A stretch of DNA of 64,000 nucleotides from AM-0621 sp964386705 (GTDB lineage: Bacteria > Planctomycetota > Planctomycetia > Planctomycetales > Planctomycetaceae), in assembly GCA_964386705.1 (NCBI GenBank), contig CAYLTY010000013.1, positions 4,833-68,832 on the forward strand, given 5' to 3'. A program made the position numbers and the translations under genes. The notes under the pieces are model-generated. The model was not told the origin of the DNA, made no database searches, and worked only from the letters and a program-made list of their open reading frames with translations. Below are positions 25,254-34,271 of this stretch, one piece after another. Positions within the stretch are counted from its first letter, which is position 1. Every line of letters begins with the position of its first letter.

Positions 25254-26906
25254 ATGACTGCGACAACAGCGAGACCGAAGGCACGCAAGAAGACCACCAC
25301 GAAGAAACCTGAAGGCGACGGCTTCGTCGATTGGGTTCGGAATGGGGGACTCGACAAACCGGATCAAGCGCAGCTCGAGAACGACGTTGACCCGGAGCGT
25401 GAAGAGTTCATCAAGGCATTCGAACAGAAGCCAGGCGAAGTTCGGAACATCCTGATCGGCGCATTGCACCCGTCGAAGTTTCAACCTCGAAAACACTTCG
25501 ACGAAGATGAGTTGAACCAGCTGGCGGCATTGATGAAAGCCGAAGGCCAGCTGACCGACTTGATTGTTCGCCACCGCGGCGACAACAGCTTCGAGATCCT
25601 CGCCGGTGAACGACGTCTGCGGGCGGCAAAGCAGCTCGGTTGGAAGTCCCTCCGCTGCAAGGTCGTTGACTGCACGGACGCAGAAGCGCGACGGAAAGCG
25701 TTGTTCGACAACAAGGGCCGCGCGGACCTGACGGAGATGGAAGAGATCCTCGCATGTCGCGAACTGATCGACTCCGGCGTCTACACGAAGCAACTCGACC
25801 TGGCGAACGATCTCGGCATTACGCCGGCGACGCTGTCGAATCGCCTCCGAGTCCTTGAGCTACCGAAGCTGTGGCGCGACTTGATTTCTCAAGAAAACTA
25901 CGGCTTGAGCATCACGCACAGTCGGCCGCTGCTGACCTGGATCGAACGCCCGACCGTGCTGGAGAAGGTCGCCAAGGAACTGCCGGAGCTTGTGAGGTAT
26001 CGGCCGGAAAAGGTGGTGACGGTTCGCGAGCTGGAGAATCAATGCCTGAACGTCGCACGATCACTGTCGAGACCGGTCAAGGGCTACAGCTACCAGTATG
26101 CCAACGGCAACATCTGCTTGAGTAAGAAGGACGCGGCGGATCCGGATCTCGACCTGCAGCAGGTCGGCGACGAGATGCGTGCCTTCAACCTGAAACTGTG
26201 GCAGCAGTATCAGGACGCCGGCGCCGCGCGTCGCAAGAAGACGTCGGACGAAACGGGCGCAAGAAGCAGCTCCGGTGGCGGCAAGACGGACGAAGAGAAA
26301 GCCGAGGACAAGAAAAAACAGAAGGCCAAACGACTCTACCGGTACAAGGTCCAAGTGCTGCAGCAGAAGATTGGCCAGCGTCTGCGAGACGGCGGGTTGT
26401 CTGACGCCGAGGCCCTCCGACTGATGACGTGGTTCTATTTTCAGAGTCCGAACAACGTGCACCATCGGATCCGGCGAGAGGTCTGGTCTGCCGAGCTGCA
26501 GAAGAACGGCGCGAAGCGCATCACGGATCAATATCGCGGCGACGACGCCTGGGCGATGTCCCTGAAGGTCGATGACAAGGCATTCATAACCGCCGTCCAT
26601 CAGGCGTTGATCTCGATCGTCAGCACCGCAGACTTCGAGACCTACAGCGGCGACATGACGCCTGAAGGCATCGAGCAGATTGCCGAGCTGCTGGGCGTGA
26701 AGTTTGAAACCGAGTGGCAGCCGACCGAGGAGTTCCTGAAGCTGCTGAGCGTCGAGGACCTGTGGCAGCTCGATAACGAGTGGGCAACGCATCTCAATGA
26801 GAGCAAGCACCCGACGAAGGCCAAGCTGATCGAGGGACTGCTGCAGAGCACAGCGAAGCGACCGTTCCCGAACGTGCTCCGCAAGCTGAAGGCGGTGCGA
26901 CTATGA
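25254..26906 (+). CDS. parB: ParB-like partition/nuclease-domain protein
   Basis: A 550-residue protein from the ATG at 25254 with AAAGGGAAAG upstream. Residues about 55-160 form a ParB N-terminal domain: LHPSKFQPRKHFDEDELNQLAALMKAEG, then FEILAGERRLRAAKQLGWKSLRCKVV with the GERR box. A helix-turn-helix follows (LANDLGITPATLSNRLRVLELP, about 180-205). The second half carries a Lys/Glu-rich linker (about 325-360) and an unrecognised helical domain. No ParA gene is nearby, so it may act as a DNA-binding regulator, a CTPase clamp or a nuclease rather than in plasmid partition. One 14-bp TTTTC-type motif lies inside the gene at 25884. Confidence 0.88.
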   Translation: MTATTARPKARKKTTTKKPEGDGFVDWVRNGGLDKPDQAQLENDVDPEREEFIKAFEQKPGEVRNILIGALHPSKFQPRKHFDEDELNQLAALMKAEGQLTDLIVRHRGDNSFEILAGERRLRAAKQLGWKSLRCKVVDCTDAEARRKALFDNKGRADLTEMEEILACRELIDSGVYTKQLDLANDLGITPATLSNRLRVLELPKLWRDLISQENYGLSITHSRPLLTWIERPTVLEKVAKELPELVRYRPEKVVTVRELENQCLNVARSLSRPVKGYSYQYANGNICLSKKDAADPDLDLQQVGDEMRAFNLKLWQQYQDAGAARRKKTSDETGARSSSGGGKTDEEKAEDKKKQKAKRLYRYKVQVLQQKIGQRLRDGGLSDAEALRLMTWFYFQSPNNVHHRIRREVWSAELQKNGAKRITDQYRGDDAWAMSLKVDDKAFITAVHQALISIVSTADFETYSGDMTPEGIEQIAELLGVKFETEWQPTEEFLKLLSVEDLWQLDNEWATHLNESKHPTKAKLIEGLLQSTAKRPFPNVLRKLKAVRL

Positions 26907-27157
26907 GCAACAACGGGTCTGAGACGTTCCCGCTGAATGATGAAACGAATCGGCCTGCTGATGAGACGGCCGGCTTCAAGTGTTCGCTGAGCGGTGTTCT
27001 GCTGCGGGCGTCCGAACGAATGCAACGCACCCGCGACTCTCGATACTTGGCCTATCCACTGACCCAGCTCTGCGACCACATCGACGAGTTACGTCAGGCA
27101 ACATCGAACGCCGACGCGGTGGAGCGTCTTGCCAAGTTCCTGCGCTATTGGGTGTGA
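26903..27157 (+). CDS. Small phage protein (84 aa)
   Basis: Start and ParB-like stop overlap (ATGA). The 84-residue product has a polar N-terminus and two helices (LLRASERMQRTRDSRYLAYPLTQLCDHIDELRQAT). No family recognised. Coupled translation with the ParB-like gene suggests a joint role. Confidence 0.6.
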   Translation: MSNNGSETFPLNDETNRPADETAGFKCSLSGVLLRASERMQRTRDSRYLAYPLTQLCDHIDELRQATSNADAVERLAKFLRYWV

Positions 27158-27210
27158 CAATAACGGCGCAAGGCTGCCCGAGGGGAAAGACGCGGCCGGC
27201 GGCCGCAAGG

Positions 27211-27945
27211 ATGCAACGCCCCTCGAATCGGAACCCCTCAGTGAATCAACTTCGGTGCGAAATCATCGGCAACTGCCATCTGTATCTCGGCGACGTTCTG
27301 GAAGTGCTGCCGCAGCTCAACGCCGGCAGCGTCGACTTGGCTTTGTTCGATCCGCCTTACTCCAGCGGCGGCGCCTTTCGAGGCGACCGGATGCAGAGCA
27401 CGAAGACCAAGTATCAGTCGAACGGGGTGAAGGAAGCGAAGCCGCTCTTCTCCGGCGACAACCGCGACCAACGCGGTTATCTCGCCTGGTGTTCGCTGTG
27501 GCTGGCGCAGCTCGAGAGTGTGCTGAAGCCCGGCGCGATCTGTTGCCTGTTTACGGACTGGCGGCAGTTGCCGACGACGACCGATGCCCTGCAGGCCGGC
27601 GGCTTCGTGTGGCGCGGGATCTTGCCGTGGGACAAGTGCAACGCCCGACCGATGCCCGGCCGCTTCACGTCGCAATGCGAATACGTGGTTTGGGGAACGA
27701 ACGGCCCGCGCGAGTTCTCGACGGTCGACGCGTCGTATCACCCCGGCATTCTGAGACACCCGGCCCCAACGGGACCGAAGCGAAAGCACTCGACCCAAAA
27801 GCCCGTCGAGATCCTGACGGAGCTGGTCCAAGTCGCGGCCGACGGCGAGACCGTGCTGGACGCCTTCATGGGCTCCGGATCAACCGGCGTCGCTTGCGTC
27901 CAAACCGGCCGGAAGTTCATCGGCATCGAAAAGGACCCGACCTAG
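27211..27945 (+). CDS. DNA N4/N6-methyltransferase, C-terminus cut by an amber codon
   Basis: A beta-class DNA methyltransferase. The catalytic motif DPPY is at about residues 47-50 (ALFDPPYSSGG), and the AdoMet motif FMGSGSTG is near 219-226, followed by GRKFIGIEKD. This order (motif IV first, motif I last) is that of the N4-cytosine/N6-adenine YhdJ-like group. The start could be ATG 27211 or GTG 27241. The frame stops at TAG (27943-27945) just after IEKDPT. Without it the frame would continue FKIACDRIREAV... for 21 more codons to 28009, a canonical family ending in which Tyr is expected at the stop. The truncation removes a short helix and may or may not inactivate the enzyme. Confidence 0.88.
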   Translation: MQRPSNRNPSVNQLRCEIIGNCHLYLGDVLEVLPQLNAGSVDLALFDPPYSSGGAFRGDRMQSTKTKYQSNGVKEAKPLFSGDNRDQRGYLAWCSLWLAQLESVLKPGAICCLFTDWRQLPTTTDALQAGGFVWRGILPWDKCNARPMPGRFTSQCEYVVWGTNGPREFSTVDASYHPGILRHPAPTGPKRKHSTQKPVEILTELVQVAADGETVLDAFMGSGSTGVACVQTGRKFIGIEKDPT

Positions 27946-28166
27946 TTCAAGATCGCCTGCGACCGCATCCGAGAGGCTGTTAGTAGCGGAAGTGATGAGA
28001 AGGCGGCGTGAGTTTCGGAGGTGCTCGATAGCCATGCCCGCCACCGATCTACGCCCAGCAAATTCGCCCACGGTGATTTGCCGCCATTTTCAAGCCGGCG
28101 CTTTGGACTTGAGCTACTCTAAATGCAGTTAGGACAGCTAGTTATCTACTGCAACAGGGCCAGGAA

Positions 28167-28655
28167 ATGATCGATCCAGTTCAACTCGGTGTTAATGAAA
28201 TCGCAAGTGCCTATTTAGATCTGGCGGCCCAGTTGGGACAGGTAGGCCAACTGCTGCGGCGCGATGACTGCGGACCAGCGGCTCCTTACCACATCTTCCT
28301 GGTGGGCGGTCAATTCGTTGTCCTCAAGCAATTCGCATCGCGCACACAGACACCGGAGCAGATTGGCACCATCTGTATCACGCTCGGCCAGGACGACGCG
28401 TTAGGCATGGCGTTGGGACGGGGCAACGCCCGCACCTTGACGTCGAGATGTATGGTCAGGCCGGTCCGGTGTGACGAAAAGCAGTGGATGTGGCAGTCAA
28501 CCTTCCTGACGAATACACCGGCTTCAAGTAAAGAGATCGCTGACGAGATCCATCGCCGGCTGGCCCCTCGATCTCAGGAATCGAGCTGTAGCAGTTGCGG
28601 TCTCGCGGTCATCCACGAACCAAGTCCTGCCGGCCAGCTGGCGTCTGTAAATTGA
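28167..28655 (+). CDS. Hypothetical phage protein, paralogue A of a local family
   Basis: A 162-residue protein with AGGA just before the ATG. Its first 135 residues align with the protein at 29050: AYLDLAAQLGQVGQLL, GPAAPYHIFLVGGQFVVLK, and an ending EIADEIHRRLAPR. The likely fold is a helix followed by a beta sheet (PYHI, QFVVLK, GTICITLG) and a C-terminal helix. A 26-residue Cys/Ser-rich tail is unique to this copy. The function is unknown. It lies in the convergent region between early and late arms, where phage accessory genes often sit. Confidence 0.7.
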   Translation: MIDPVQLGVNEIASAYLDLAAQLGQVGQLLRRDDCGPAAPYHIFLVGGQFVVLKQFASRTQTPEQIGTICITLGQDDALGMALGRGNARTLTSRCMVRPVRCDEKQWMWQSTFLTNTPASSKEIADEIHRRLAPRSQESSCSSCGLAVIHEPSPAGQLASVN

Positions 28656-29049
28656 TCGCACATCCTGATCGAAATCATCTTGGCACGACGCATCAGCAAG
28701 CCCCGATAGCTTGTCGCTGCAGACTGAAATGTTAACTCCAAGCAGTTGCAGACAGTCGCAAACACGCCACCGGATAAATGAATTTGCGGGTTGTAACGAC
28801 GAAGCGGGAACTGTGGCTGCGGGTTTATGAAGCCAGGTAGAAGCGTCGATGTGCTTGCTTGCGGTTATCCACTCGAAGTGGATGGCAGCAGCTGACCTTC
28901 CCGCGCTCGGCGAATCTCCGTGGTCACGGTCCACTTTGCCCTCGGGCGCTTCGGCGAGTGACATCGTGTGCAGGCACGGGTGTACTGCCTGAGCGCGGGA
29001 AGTCGGTTGTTCTTGGTGTCCGCCAATCGATTCGTATCGGGGCCAAACG
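28656..29049. other. 394-bp gap, no supported gene
   Basis: Frames crossing this gap on either strand have no ribosome binding site and atypical composition. It separates two paralogous genes, so it may hold a decayed third copy or a promoter. I see no clear motif. Confidence 0.4.
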
Positions 29050-29454
29050 ATGCTTGAGTCAGCACAATCAACGGTAACCCTCATCGCCCAGGCGTACCTG
29101 GATCTGGCACATGAACTGTGCCAGGTGGGACGTCTGATCCAGGTGGATCAGCAGGGACCTGCAGGGCCGTATCACATCATCCAGGTGGGCAACAAGTTCG
29201 TCGTGCTGAAGCGTTACAACTCCCTTCAGCAGAGCGAGGTGACGGGCTCGATCTGCATCGCGCACGACGAAGCCGGCGCATTGCGGCTGGCATTGGATTA
29301 CGGCAGCACCCCTGCAGCGCTCGCCCGGTGGCTGGTGATTCCCTTGCCCACCGAAGGCAAGTGCGAATGGCACACCACTGCGATCGCCGACAGCCCTGTC
29401 ACGAGCAGCGAGATCGCCGCCGAAATCAGTCGCCGGTTGATGTTCCGCTGGTAG
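29050..29454 (+). CDS. Hypothetical phage protein, paralogue B
   Basis: A 134-residue protein, roughly 40% identical by eye to the protein at 28167 (IAQAYLDLAHELCQVGRLI, GPAGPYHIIQVGNKFVVLKRYNS, SSEIAAEISRRL). It is shorter at the C-terminus. The pair shows local duplication. No catalytic motif can be seen. Confidence 0.72.
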   Translation: MLESAQSTVTLIAQAYLDLAHELCQVGRLIQVDQQGPAGPYHIIQVGNKFVVLKRYNSLQQSEVTGSICIAHDEAGALRLALDYGSTPAALARWLVIPLPTEGKCEWHTTAIADSPVTSSEIAAEISRRLMFRW

Positions 29455-29544
29455 CGGCAAGGGGCCGCACTCAGACCGAGCGTTGATCATCCGGAACAGC
29501 TTCAGCTGCCCCAGAAACTTGTCTAGCCCACGGGAGATGGCGCA

Positions 29545-29982
29545 TTGATCGAGCCAACCCCAAAATTAGAGCTTGAACCGCGCGTCGCGGAAGAGCTCTT
29601 TCAAAGCCTGATTCGGACTCTCAACGGGAGTGCCTGGCTGGTTCAGCGAGCCGCTGAAGGTCGCCATTGCGTGCTCCGCTTCGGTAATACCTACGTGCTG
29701 GTCGTACGCGGCAAGGGTCTCGCAGATCCGAGCGTTCTGCTCTACGCGACTGCTGACCCCCAGCACGCGATGCACTGTGCCAGTGTTGGTATCGGAGCGA
29801 CGTCTTCACTGCACCACTTCCTGACGATCTACATGGCTGCGGGACCCGGCGGGATGATCGGTTGGCGGATGACTGCGAGCCAAGAAGTCCCGTTCGGGCC
29901 GTTGGAAGTCGCCCTGATCGTCGAAAGACGAGTTGATACGCTGCAATCCGATGAAATCGATTCTGGAGCGGAGTTTGCTTAA
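29545..29982 (+). CDS. Hypothetical phage protein, possible distant paralogue C
   Basis: A 145-residue protein with a TTG start, supported by GGGAGA 7 bp upstream. The layout repeats that of its two neighbours: N-terminal helix, GRHCVLRFGNTYVLVVRGKG in place of PYHIxxVGxxFVVLK, then LLYATADPQHAMHCA, which parallels SICIAHDEAGALRLA. The sequence identity is low, so common origin is tentative. A copy of the 14-bp motif overlaps its stop codon. Confidence 0.62.
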   Translation: MIEPTPKLELEPRVAEELFQSLIRTLNGSAWLVQRAAEGRHCVLRFGNTYVLVVRGKGLADPSVLLYATADPQHAMHCASVGIGATSSLHHFLTIYMAAGPGGMIGWRMTASQEVPFGPLEVALIVERRVDTLQSDEIDSGAEFA

Positions 29983-30096
29983 GAAAACTCCCGCCCGTGC
30001 AGAGGACTGGCAGTCGCTCGAAAGTGCGTCTCGGCAGCGGGCGTTTTGCGTCAGTAGCGTTGCAATGGGACCCGCTTTCAAAGGGGGGGGGCGCTT

Positions 30097-30486
30097 GTGG
30101 AGATTCATCATTCCCGTTTTGTGCCGCATGGCATGGTTGTCAGTGCGGATAATCCCTCAAGGATTCATACTCTGTTCCGCAGCGATGAAGTAGTTCGCGG
30201 AACCAGCGAGATCATTCTCGGAAATGAACGCTGGTGTCTCGACGGACCTGATGGCATGGATGTGATGCCGCTCGACAGCGAGCAGACCACATTTAGCGGC
30301 GTCACGGGAGAGATCTTCATCCTGCAGGAGATCAAGCCAGCGAACTTCGTTGTTCGGAAGGTGAACCGGATCAAGCCAAGCCCGGCACCCGATGTGTGCA
30401 GTCTACACAGAAGGTCGCGGGAGCTCGTGGCCGGCGGAGGTCGGCGCAGTCGACCTGCAGCAGCTCGCAGCGGTAGATGGGGATGA
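30097..30486 (+). CDS. Hypothetical phage protein next to a G9 tract
   Basis: A 129-residue frame with a GTG start 5 bp after a run of nine G. The first 100 residues look like a compact beta protein (HSRFVPHGMVVSADNPSRIHTLF, EIILGNERWCLDGPDG, GEIFILQEIKPANFVVRKV). The last 30 are Arg/Ser-rich and overlap the next frame, so the true end may differ. An ATG at 30065 would be in frame if the tract held ten G. Confidence 0.5.
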   Translation: MEIHHSRFVPHGMVVSADNPSRIHTLFRSDEVVRGTSEIILGNERWCLDGPDGMDVMPLDSEQTTFSGVTGEIFILQEIKPANFVVRKVNRIKPSPAPDVCSLHRRSRELVAGGGRRSRPAAARSGRWG

Positions 30487-30796
30487 TGCCGATCGTCTGG
30501 CAGCGGCAAGGTTCCTCGCGGTGTGGCTCGGCCGCTCGATGGCGGCAGCGGCGTTCGTTCGCGTGACGCAGCTCGACGCGACGTTCGATGGAATCTTGCA
30601 CAGCGACCCGCGAGTGCAGCGGGCAGCGATCGGGCGGGAGTCCGGTCGCGTGACAGCGGCCGGCGACCAGGTGGCAGGCGTCTTCGGCGATCGGCGGTCC
30701 GGGTTTCATGGCTTGTGCCACACTTTCAGGTCGCTCCACGCGCCGCCCCAATGTGCCACGAGCCCGATATTCACCACGGCAGTTGACCACGTGTAG
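30392..30796 (+). CDS. Possible phage protein, convergent overlap with the tail operon
   Basis: A 134-residue Ala-rich frame (GRGSSWPAEVGAVDLQQLAAVDGDDADRLAAARFLAVWLGRS). It overlaps the preceding frame by 95 bp and the 3' end of the minus-strand tail gene by 91 bp. Composition is plausible but both overlaps are suspicious. No family recognised. Confidence 0.35.
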   Translation: MCAVYTEGRGSSWPAEVGAVDLQQLAAVDGDDADRLAAARFLAVWLGRSMAAAAFVRVTQLDATFDGILHSDPRVQRAAIGRESGRVTAAGDQVAGVFGDRRSGFHGLCHTFRSLHAPPQCATSPIFTTAVDHV

Positions 30797-32472
30797 CCGA
30801 GAGTCTGGAAGAATGGCAGCCACGGCGCGGCCTGCAGGCTGCGCCCGTTGACCCAGACTTCGATGATGTACCGGAACGCCAGCCAGTCATCGCCAATGCA
30901 GCCACCCGCCGTGAACTGACTGCTGGGAATCCGCTTCACGATCATCGCCAGCCGCGTACCGTCTTCGATCGCGCTGCCTGCGCACGAGAGGATCCGCGTG
31001 TGGCTCGGGTTCGTGGCGTAGGTGCCGGTGATTGACGGGCCGGTCGGTCCATCACAGAACGTCGGATCTGGCAGTTCGTCGCAGGGACACGGCCAACCAT
31101 AGGGAGCTCGCGGGTGCAGGTTGTAATCGGTGGCCAGACTGCCGCTATCGGTGATGGCCTGGCTGACACGCACCAGTCCCGTCGACGTGAGCGGCCCGCC
31201 TTCCTCAAACAGCACCAACTGGTGACCCAACGTCACTTTCCCGAAAGGCGCGAGTATCAGGCCGCATTCCTGTGAGTGCAGTCGATCGGTCGGTGGAGCT
31301 CCGCCCGGACGCTCGTCGAAGCGGTAGCGGCGATCCTGATCGTTGATGCGTCGCCAGGTGACCTCGGCCGTCAGCTGGAAGGTCTCGCTGTACGGTGGTG
31401 GCGCCGGCAGCGTGTACGGCAGCCAGGCGGAACCGGCGAGGTATTCCCCCAGCCCGCCCCCGATCGTCTCGTACAGCGTCATTCCATCGCGTGCAGACCA
31501 CCCGCCGACGCCGCCACCGTAGAGCGACGCCTGTCCGGGGTCGTCGTTGAGATAGAGGCCGACTGCCGTGGCCATACCTGTGACGCCGGTGTCGAGCGGT
31601 TGATCGACGATCTGCGTTCCCGGTACCGCCGGAGCGTCGTTCGGCCCGGCCGTCTTGTAGCTGCCGTGCGCTGCGATGGTGCCGCAGATCGGCCCGAGTT
31701 GGGCGACGATCCGGAAGTCGCCCGCGACGTCGCAGGAGAGGCAGAACACCGCGCCAACGCGTTCGACGGGTGTCGCATCGTAGAGGTCGAGTACCGGCCG
31801 CAGGTCGTCGTTCGGAATGCCGTCAACTCCCATCTCGCCAAACCAGTCAGCAACCAGCCGGTGGGGATTCGAGAGCACTTCCTCGACGCCCTCCACCGAG
31901 CGGTGGGCGCTGTCGGCGCGATGCACGCCGAGCGTCCAGTCGACTTCGCTGCCGGGGCAGTATTCATCCTGCGCCGTCGTCTGCAGGAGTTGCCAGCAGC
32001 ACGGGTTGAACCCGTAGAGCGTCGGGCTGACGCCCTGACGTTCGGTGAAGTACTTCGTGCCGGCTTGCTCGATGGCGATCGCGGTCTGCAGCGCGGGCGC
32101 GTCTTCGGCGTCGGTCCAGCCTTCAGCCAGGCGGAGTTTGATTGATGTCGACCAGTTGATGCGCGACAGCGAACCGATCACCGAAGGATCGATCTGCGTC
32201 GGCGCGTCGAACCACACCACGAAGTAAGCCCGCCACGGACCGCCGCTGGCTTGAACCGGGAAATCGAACCGATGGCGGCCCGTAGTTCCGACGGTCAGAG
32301 CTGGCTGAGCTGCGCAACCGAACGCGAGGGTTTCCGTCGCGGGATTGGTGCCGATCGTTGCAGCACGACTCGACGTCAGACTCGGATGCTGTCCGGTGGG
32401 GCTGACGATTGTCGCGCAGCGAGTACCAGGCTCGATCGGTGAAGGGCAACACTTGGTGCGCGGGCGTGCCAT
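30706..32472 (-). CDS. Putative tail tip or adhesin protein (588 aa)
   Basis: The last gene of the leftward structural operon. The 588-residue product has many Cys, Pro and aromatic residues, and motifs such as GGPWRAYFVVWFDAP and WSDLKVWHKP that suggest beta-rich domains. Its ATG overlaps the upstream stop (TAATG). Position after the tape measure and adhesin-like genes points to the virion tip. The family is not recognised. Confidence 0.7.
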   Translation of the reverse strand: MARPRTKCCPSPIEPGTRCATIVSPTGQHPSLTSSRAATIGTNPATETLAFGCAAQPALTVGTTGRHRFDFPVQASGGPWRAYFVVWFDAPTQIDPSVIGSLSRINWSTSIKLRLAEGWTDAEDAPALQTAIAIEQAGTKYFTERQGVSPTLYGFNPCCWQLLQTTAQDEYCPGSEVDWTLGVHRADSAHRSVEGVEEVLSNPHRLVADWFGEMGVDGIPNDDLRPVLDLYDATPVERVGAVFCLSCDVAGDFRIVAQLGPICGTIAAHGSYKTAGPNDAPAVPGTQIVDQPLDTGVTGMATAVGLYLNDDPGQASLYGGGVGGWSARDGMTLYETIGGGLGEYLAGSAWLPYTLPAPPPYSETFQLTAEVTWRRINDQDRRYRFDERPGGAPPTDRLHSQECGLILAPFGKVTLGHQLVLFEEGGPLTSTGLVRVSQAITDSGSLATDYNLHPRAPYGWPCPCDELPDPTFCDGPTGPSITGTYATNPSHTRILSCAGSAIEDGTRLAMIVKRIPSSQFTAGGCIGDDWLAFRYIIEVWVNGRSLQAAPWLPFFQTLGYTWSTAVVNIGLVAHWGGAWSDLKVWHKP

Positions 32473-33350
32473 TATGTGTCCCTCAACAGCGAGACGTTGC
32501 AGCTCGGAGAGATCGGGATCCAGTTCAAGCCCGACAGTTCGGTTTCCATCACCGTTTCGGCGAGCAGGTTCAGCGACTCGTCGTAGTTGACGATGGTCAG
32601 CTGCTCGTCGGTGGTGATGAGGTCATCCGGTTCGCCAGCGACGTCGCTTTCGATCAACACCGTCGCCTTCGCTTTGGTGGGACGAATCGCGCGGTTCCCA
32701 CCGCCAGTGACGATCGTGGCCGGTCCGAGGTTCTCGTCGAGGATCACCCAGCAACGCGGCCGCGAGAGCAGCACGTATTCGCCACCCGCGTTGATGGCCA
32801 CGGTCACATCGTGACGCGAGCGCGTCACCACAGTGACCAGGTTCGCGGTACCGACGCGACCCATGGCGCGGGGAATGATCAACGTCTTGCCGCTGGCGTT
32901 CGTCGGCAGCTGCCCTTTGAGCGTGATCGTCGTCGAACCGCCCGAAGTGCTCACTGCGTCGACGGTGTACCAGTCGTCGCGATTGGTACCAGCCAGGGCG
33001 ACGCGGGCGCCAGCATACACGAGGTCCTCGGCATCATCGCTGACAGTGATCGTCGTCGACGTCGCTCCGGTGATGGTCAGCTGGTAGTCGGGATTTTTGA
33101 GCGGGCTGTCCGCTGCATCGGTTCCGGGCTGCAGGCGCTCGCCCAGCGCCGTCGCCGAGCTGCCGGCGTCGGTGGTCTTACGGGCGATCGCCCATGGAGT
33201 CCGAATCCGGACCACGGCCAACTGTCCGACCTGGTCGAGTGGTGCGCTACCGGGTAGCGCGGGCACGTCGAGACGCTGGCCAGCCTGGTCGAACTGACCG
33301 AGCAGGTTGTCGAGTGCGCCCGCACCCGCTTCGCTGGTGACAATGAGCAT
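32472..33350 (-). CDS. Hypothetical tail protein (292 aa)
   Basis: A 292-residue beta-rich protein with Thr/Val/Gly repeats (YQLTITGATSTTITVSDDAEDLVYAGARVAL, STSGGSTTITLKG), consistent with a virion component. AGGAG 6 bp before the ATG is formed partly by the stop of the preceding gene. Not recognised by family. Confidence 0.72.
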   Translation of the reverse strand: MLIVTSEAGAGALDNLLGQFDQAGQRLDVPALPGSAPLDQVGQLAVVRIRTPWAIARKTTDAGSSATALGERLQPGTDAADSPLKNPDYQLTITGATSTTITVSDDAEDLVYAGARVALAGTNRDDWYTVDAVSTSGGSTTITLKGQLPTNASGKTLIIPRAMGRVGTANLVTVVTRSRHDVTVAINAGGEYVLLSRPRCWVILDENLGPATIVTGGGNRAIRPTKAKATVLIESDVAGEPDDLITTDEQLTIVNYDESLNLLAETVMETELSGLNWIPISPSCNVSLLRDT

Positions 33351-33359
33351 GACGAACTC

Positions 33360-34262
33360 CTACAGGGGCAACGGTGGTAAACCGATCGCGGTGAAGTCCG
33401 CCGTCTTGTTCTTGTACTTCTCGATCCATTTGACGTTGTTGACCGGATCCGCCAGCAAATCGGCGAACGGAACCATCACGCCTTCACCATCGAGCGGAAC
33501 GGGTTGCGTGACTTCGTGTTCGCCAATCTTGCAGCGTTCCCGAGTTCCCGAAGTGCCGGTGAGGCCAGAACCGATGAGCTGATACAAGCCCGCGTCCAGG
33601 ATCTTCGACTTCCAGCCCAGCGGGTTCGCCAGGATCTTCACGCCGACTTTGAAGTAAAGCTGGTCCATCTCCGACATCTGGTCGCTGCAACTGGCGGAAC
33701 GCAGCAGCAGCGTTTCGGTTGGCCACATCCGGCCGCGAATGGAAACGTCGGAATCGTTGATGGTGTCCAGCAGGTCGAGCAGCCAATCCGGTTGAACGTC
33801 GGTGTTGACGGTCGCGTCGTAGCAGATGATCGAGACTTCGCGCGTCTGGCCGCTGATCGGATCCTTCGCTGAGTTCGTGAGCGCCTCGTCGGTGACCATG
33901 TCTTTCACAAACGGCACGGTCAGCGTTTGGCTGGTCCAAGAGATAACCGGTCGCCGATCGAGTGGCTTCAGCTCCTTCGCTTCCATCTTGGCAGCGTCGT
34001 ACTTCGTGCTGAACTTGCATACGAGCATCAGCACCTTCGGGGTCTGGCTGATACTTTGCACGTCGCGATCGATGCAACGGAACGAAGGCAGAGAAACCGA
34101 GTAGGCGTCGCCCTTCTTAGGTAAGCCGGCGTACTGCAGCACTTGAGCGGCGGCGTTAACAGGATCGTCAACCCAGACCTGCCAACGCTGTTCGAGCTCT
34201 TGAGAGTCGGCAGAGTCACGGCCGCGGCCGTGGTCTTTGCGCTGAATCTTCGTAACGGCCAT
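33360..34262 (-). CDS. Hypothetical tail protein (300 aa)
   Basis: A 300-residue protein with a basic N-terminus (TKIQRKDHGRGRDS) and a mixed alpha/beta body (LDRRPVISWTSQTLTVPFVKDM, DEALTNSAKDP, LYFKVGVKILANPLGWKSKILDAGLYQLI). Position among minor tail genes suggests a tail tip or distal tail role. AAGG precedes a double ATG; the second (34262) gives better spacing. Confidence 0.7.
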   Translation of the reverse strand: MAVTKIQRKDHGRGRDSADSQELEQRWQVWVDDPVNAAAQVLQYAGLPKKGDAYSVSLPSFRCIDRDVQSISQTPKVLMLVCKFSTKYDAAKMEAKELKPLDRRPVISWTSQTLTVPFVKDMVTDEALTNSAKDPISGQTREVSIICYDATVNTDVQPDWLLDLLDTINDSDVSIRGRMWPTETLLLRSASCSDQMSEMDQLYFKVGVKILANPLGWKSKILDAGLYQLIGSGLTGTSGTRERCKIGEHEVTQPVPLDGEGVMVPFADLLADPVNNVKWIEKYKNKTADFTAIGLPPLPL

Positions 34263-34271
34263 CATCCATCC

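Noticed and set aside
25254..26906. ParB-like gene as evidence for a plasmid-like, non-integrated prophage
   Set aside because: There is no ParA gene or clear parS cluster, and intact att repeats with a recombinase show integration.
28524..29084. 186-residue minus-strand frame in the gap between paralogues
   Set aside because: It overlaps the end of the paralogue at 28167, has odd composition and no ribosome binding site.
30371..30823. 150-residue minus-strand frame downstream of the last tail gene
   Set aside because: Its composition (Arg/His/Cys-rich) and overlap with the tail gene 3' end mark it as an antisense shadow.
31276..32145. 289-residue open frame on the plus strand
   Set aside because: Antisense to the 588-residue tail protein, with no ribosome binding site and no recognisable domain.
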